Source: Bryobacterales bacterium (lineage in GTDB: Bacteria; Acidobacteriota; Terriglobia; Bryobacterales; Bryobacteraceae). From it: a DNA stretch of 5,938 nucleotides. The notes under the pieces were generated by a model, which saw only the letters and a program-made list of their open reading frames with translations, had not been told where the DNA came from and did no database searches. Shown piece by piece: positions 5,167 through 5,938 of the stretch (its first letter is position 1; every line of letters starts with the position of its first letter). The translations under genes were made by a program, and so were the position numbers. The stretch is taken from assembly GCA_003132905.1 (NCBI GenBank), contig PKZC01000332.1, forward strand, positions 12,344 to 18,281, in the 5' to 3' direction.

Positions 5167-5938
5167 ATGGCAACAGCGGCCCAAGCTCAACCAATCCCAA
5201 CAACAACGGATCCCGTCGAACGCTGGCTAGCCCGCAGAGGCGCATGCCCGCAGCCCGATGCAGCAACAATAGGCGCGCTCGCGCCTTCGTCGCGGGCGAC
5301 CGACCCGGAAGCGCAAAGGGCACGGCGCGCACGAGCCCATGAACCACGAACCGCCCCGCCCCGCGCTCCGCTTTCCGCCAACCCAAAAAAATCCCAACGC
5401 GCCGCCACCAACCGCGCCAACTCCCTCCACTCCACCGGCCCTCGCACCGAACCCGGCAAGCAACGTTCCTCCCGCAACGCGTTGCGCCACGGTCTCACCG
5501 CCCAAACCGCAGTCCTGCCCACGGAAAACCCCGAAACCTACCAGCGCCACATCCAGCAATTTCTCGACGAGTACGCCCCCGCCACCGCCACCGAAATTCA
5601 GCTGGTCCACGAAATCGCCAACACCGCCTGGCGCCTCAACCGCATCCCATTCCTCGAAGCCGAGCTGTTCTCCCAAAGCCCCAACCCCCAAACCCTAATC
5701 CCGCTGCTGGCCACTCTCGGGCTCCACGGCTCGCGCCTCTCTCGCCAGTTCCAAAAAGCCCTCGATCAGCTCCGCGAAATTCAAGAGGTTCGCCACCGCC
5801 TGGAACGCCGCCAGCTCACCGAAGCCGCCGAACTCTTCCTGCGCCATCAGCACAAAGGGCTCCCCTGGGACCCCGCGGCTTTCTCAAACGAAACTGGCTT
5901 CGTTTTTTCAAAAGAGCAACTCGAGCGCCACGCAAAAC
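5167..5938 (+). CDS. 'STGPRT..GK..SSRNALRHGL' family protein, function unknown (3' end beyond the window)
   Basis: One frame is open for 257 codons from the ATG at 5167 to the window edge. Wobble positions are strongly C/G-rich, as expected of a native gene. Residues 1-75 are low-complexity and rich in Ala, Pro and Arg. The conserved core is 'NRANSLHSTGPRTEPGKQRS' (82-101) followed by 'SRNALRHGLTAQTAVLPTEN' (102-121). This resembles a small basic motif I recall from a large, often multi-copy family of uncharacterised proteins in Acidobacteria and Planctomycetes. From about 122 on it is helical and charged ('ETYQRHIQQFLDEYAPATATEIQLV', then 'QFQKALDQLREIQEVRHRLERRQ' at 194-216), likely a coiled coil. 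No catalytic motif is recognised and I assign no function. The basic core could bind nucleic acid, but that is speculation. The left neighbour is the direct repeat at 5061-5096. Confidence 0.85.
   Translation, partial: MATAAQAQPIPTTTDPVERWLARRGACPQPDAATIGALAPSSRATDPEAQRARRARAHEPRTAPPRAPLSANPKKSQRAATNRANSLHSTGPRTEPGKQRSSRNALRHGLTAQTAVLPTENPETYQRHIQQFLDEYAPATATEIQLVHEIANTAWRLNRIPFLEAELFSQSPNPQTLIPLLATLGLHGSRLSRQFQKALDQLREIQEVRHRLERRQLTEAAELFLRHQHKGLPWDPAAFSNETGFVFSKEQLERHAK

Noticed and set aside
5227..5691. Glycine/valine-rich minus-strand open frames
   Set aside because: Antisense shadows of the C-rich-wobble gene that starts at 5167.
5339..5698. 119-codon plus-strand frame rich in Pro, Ser and Thr
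   Set aside because: Out-of-phase reading of the 5167 gene; proline-rich shadow of CCN/NCC-rich codons. The correct phase carries the STGPRT/NALRHGL core.
1..5938. CRISPR array
   Set aside because: No regularly spaced set of three or more repeats; the only longer repeat is the two-copy 36-bp pair 4049 bp apart.

Overview
The window looks like a defence-rich accessory segment of a GC-rich soil-type bacterium, most likely an acidobacterium of the Solibacter/Bryobacterales kind. That assignment is an inference. It rests on the secreted cyclophilin at the left edge and on the right-edge gene, which carries an 'STGPRT..GK..SSRNALRHGLTA' motif that I associate with a multi-copy family common in Acidobacteria. 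Wobble positions in the flanking genes, especially the right-edge one, are rich in C and G. The central genes use visibly more A/T-ending codons, which suggests acquisition from elsewhere.

Layout, left to right. (1) Positions 1-244, minus strand: N-terminal part of an exported cyclophilin-type peptidyl-prolyl isomerase. (2) 329-947, minus strand: an MNT/HEPN (MntA/HepT-type) toxin-antitoxin pair, antitoxin nucleotidyltransferase first, with an 11-bp overlap and a perfect palindrome over the toxin's ribosome-binding site. (3) 1163-4667, plus strand: a tight four-gene run (spacings -1, +26 and +12 nt). It encodes TcmP (three-Cys-motif partner protein), its usual companion DUF5131/phage Gp37-Gp68 protein with a CX6CX2C motif, a cyclic-nucleotide-binding/TIR-like fusion, and a class III nucleotide cyclase. 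The last two form a Pycsar system: the pyrimidine cyclase PycC makes a cyclic pyrimidine nucleotide, and the PycTIR effector binds it and is expected to deplete NAD+. (4) 4668-5166: about 500 bp without a convincing gene. (5) 5167 to the end, plus strand: an open, 3'-truncated gene of the 'STGPRT/NALRHGL' family.

The most notable structure beyond the genes is an imperfect direct repeat, 32 of 36 bases identical and ungapped, at 1012-1047 and 5061-5096. It brackets exactly the four-gene cassette. This suggests the cassette entered, or can leave, as a unit between the divergent MNT and right-edge genes. No integrase or transposase lies inside it.

Pycsar itself is described. What may be less explored is its apparent operonic union with the TcmP-DUF5131 pair, whose biochemical role I do not know to be established, next to a HEPN/MNT module.
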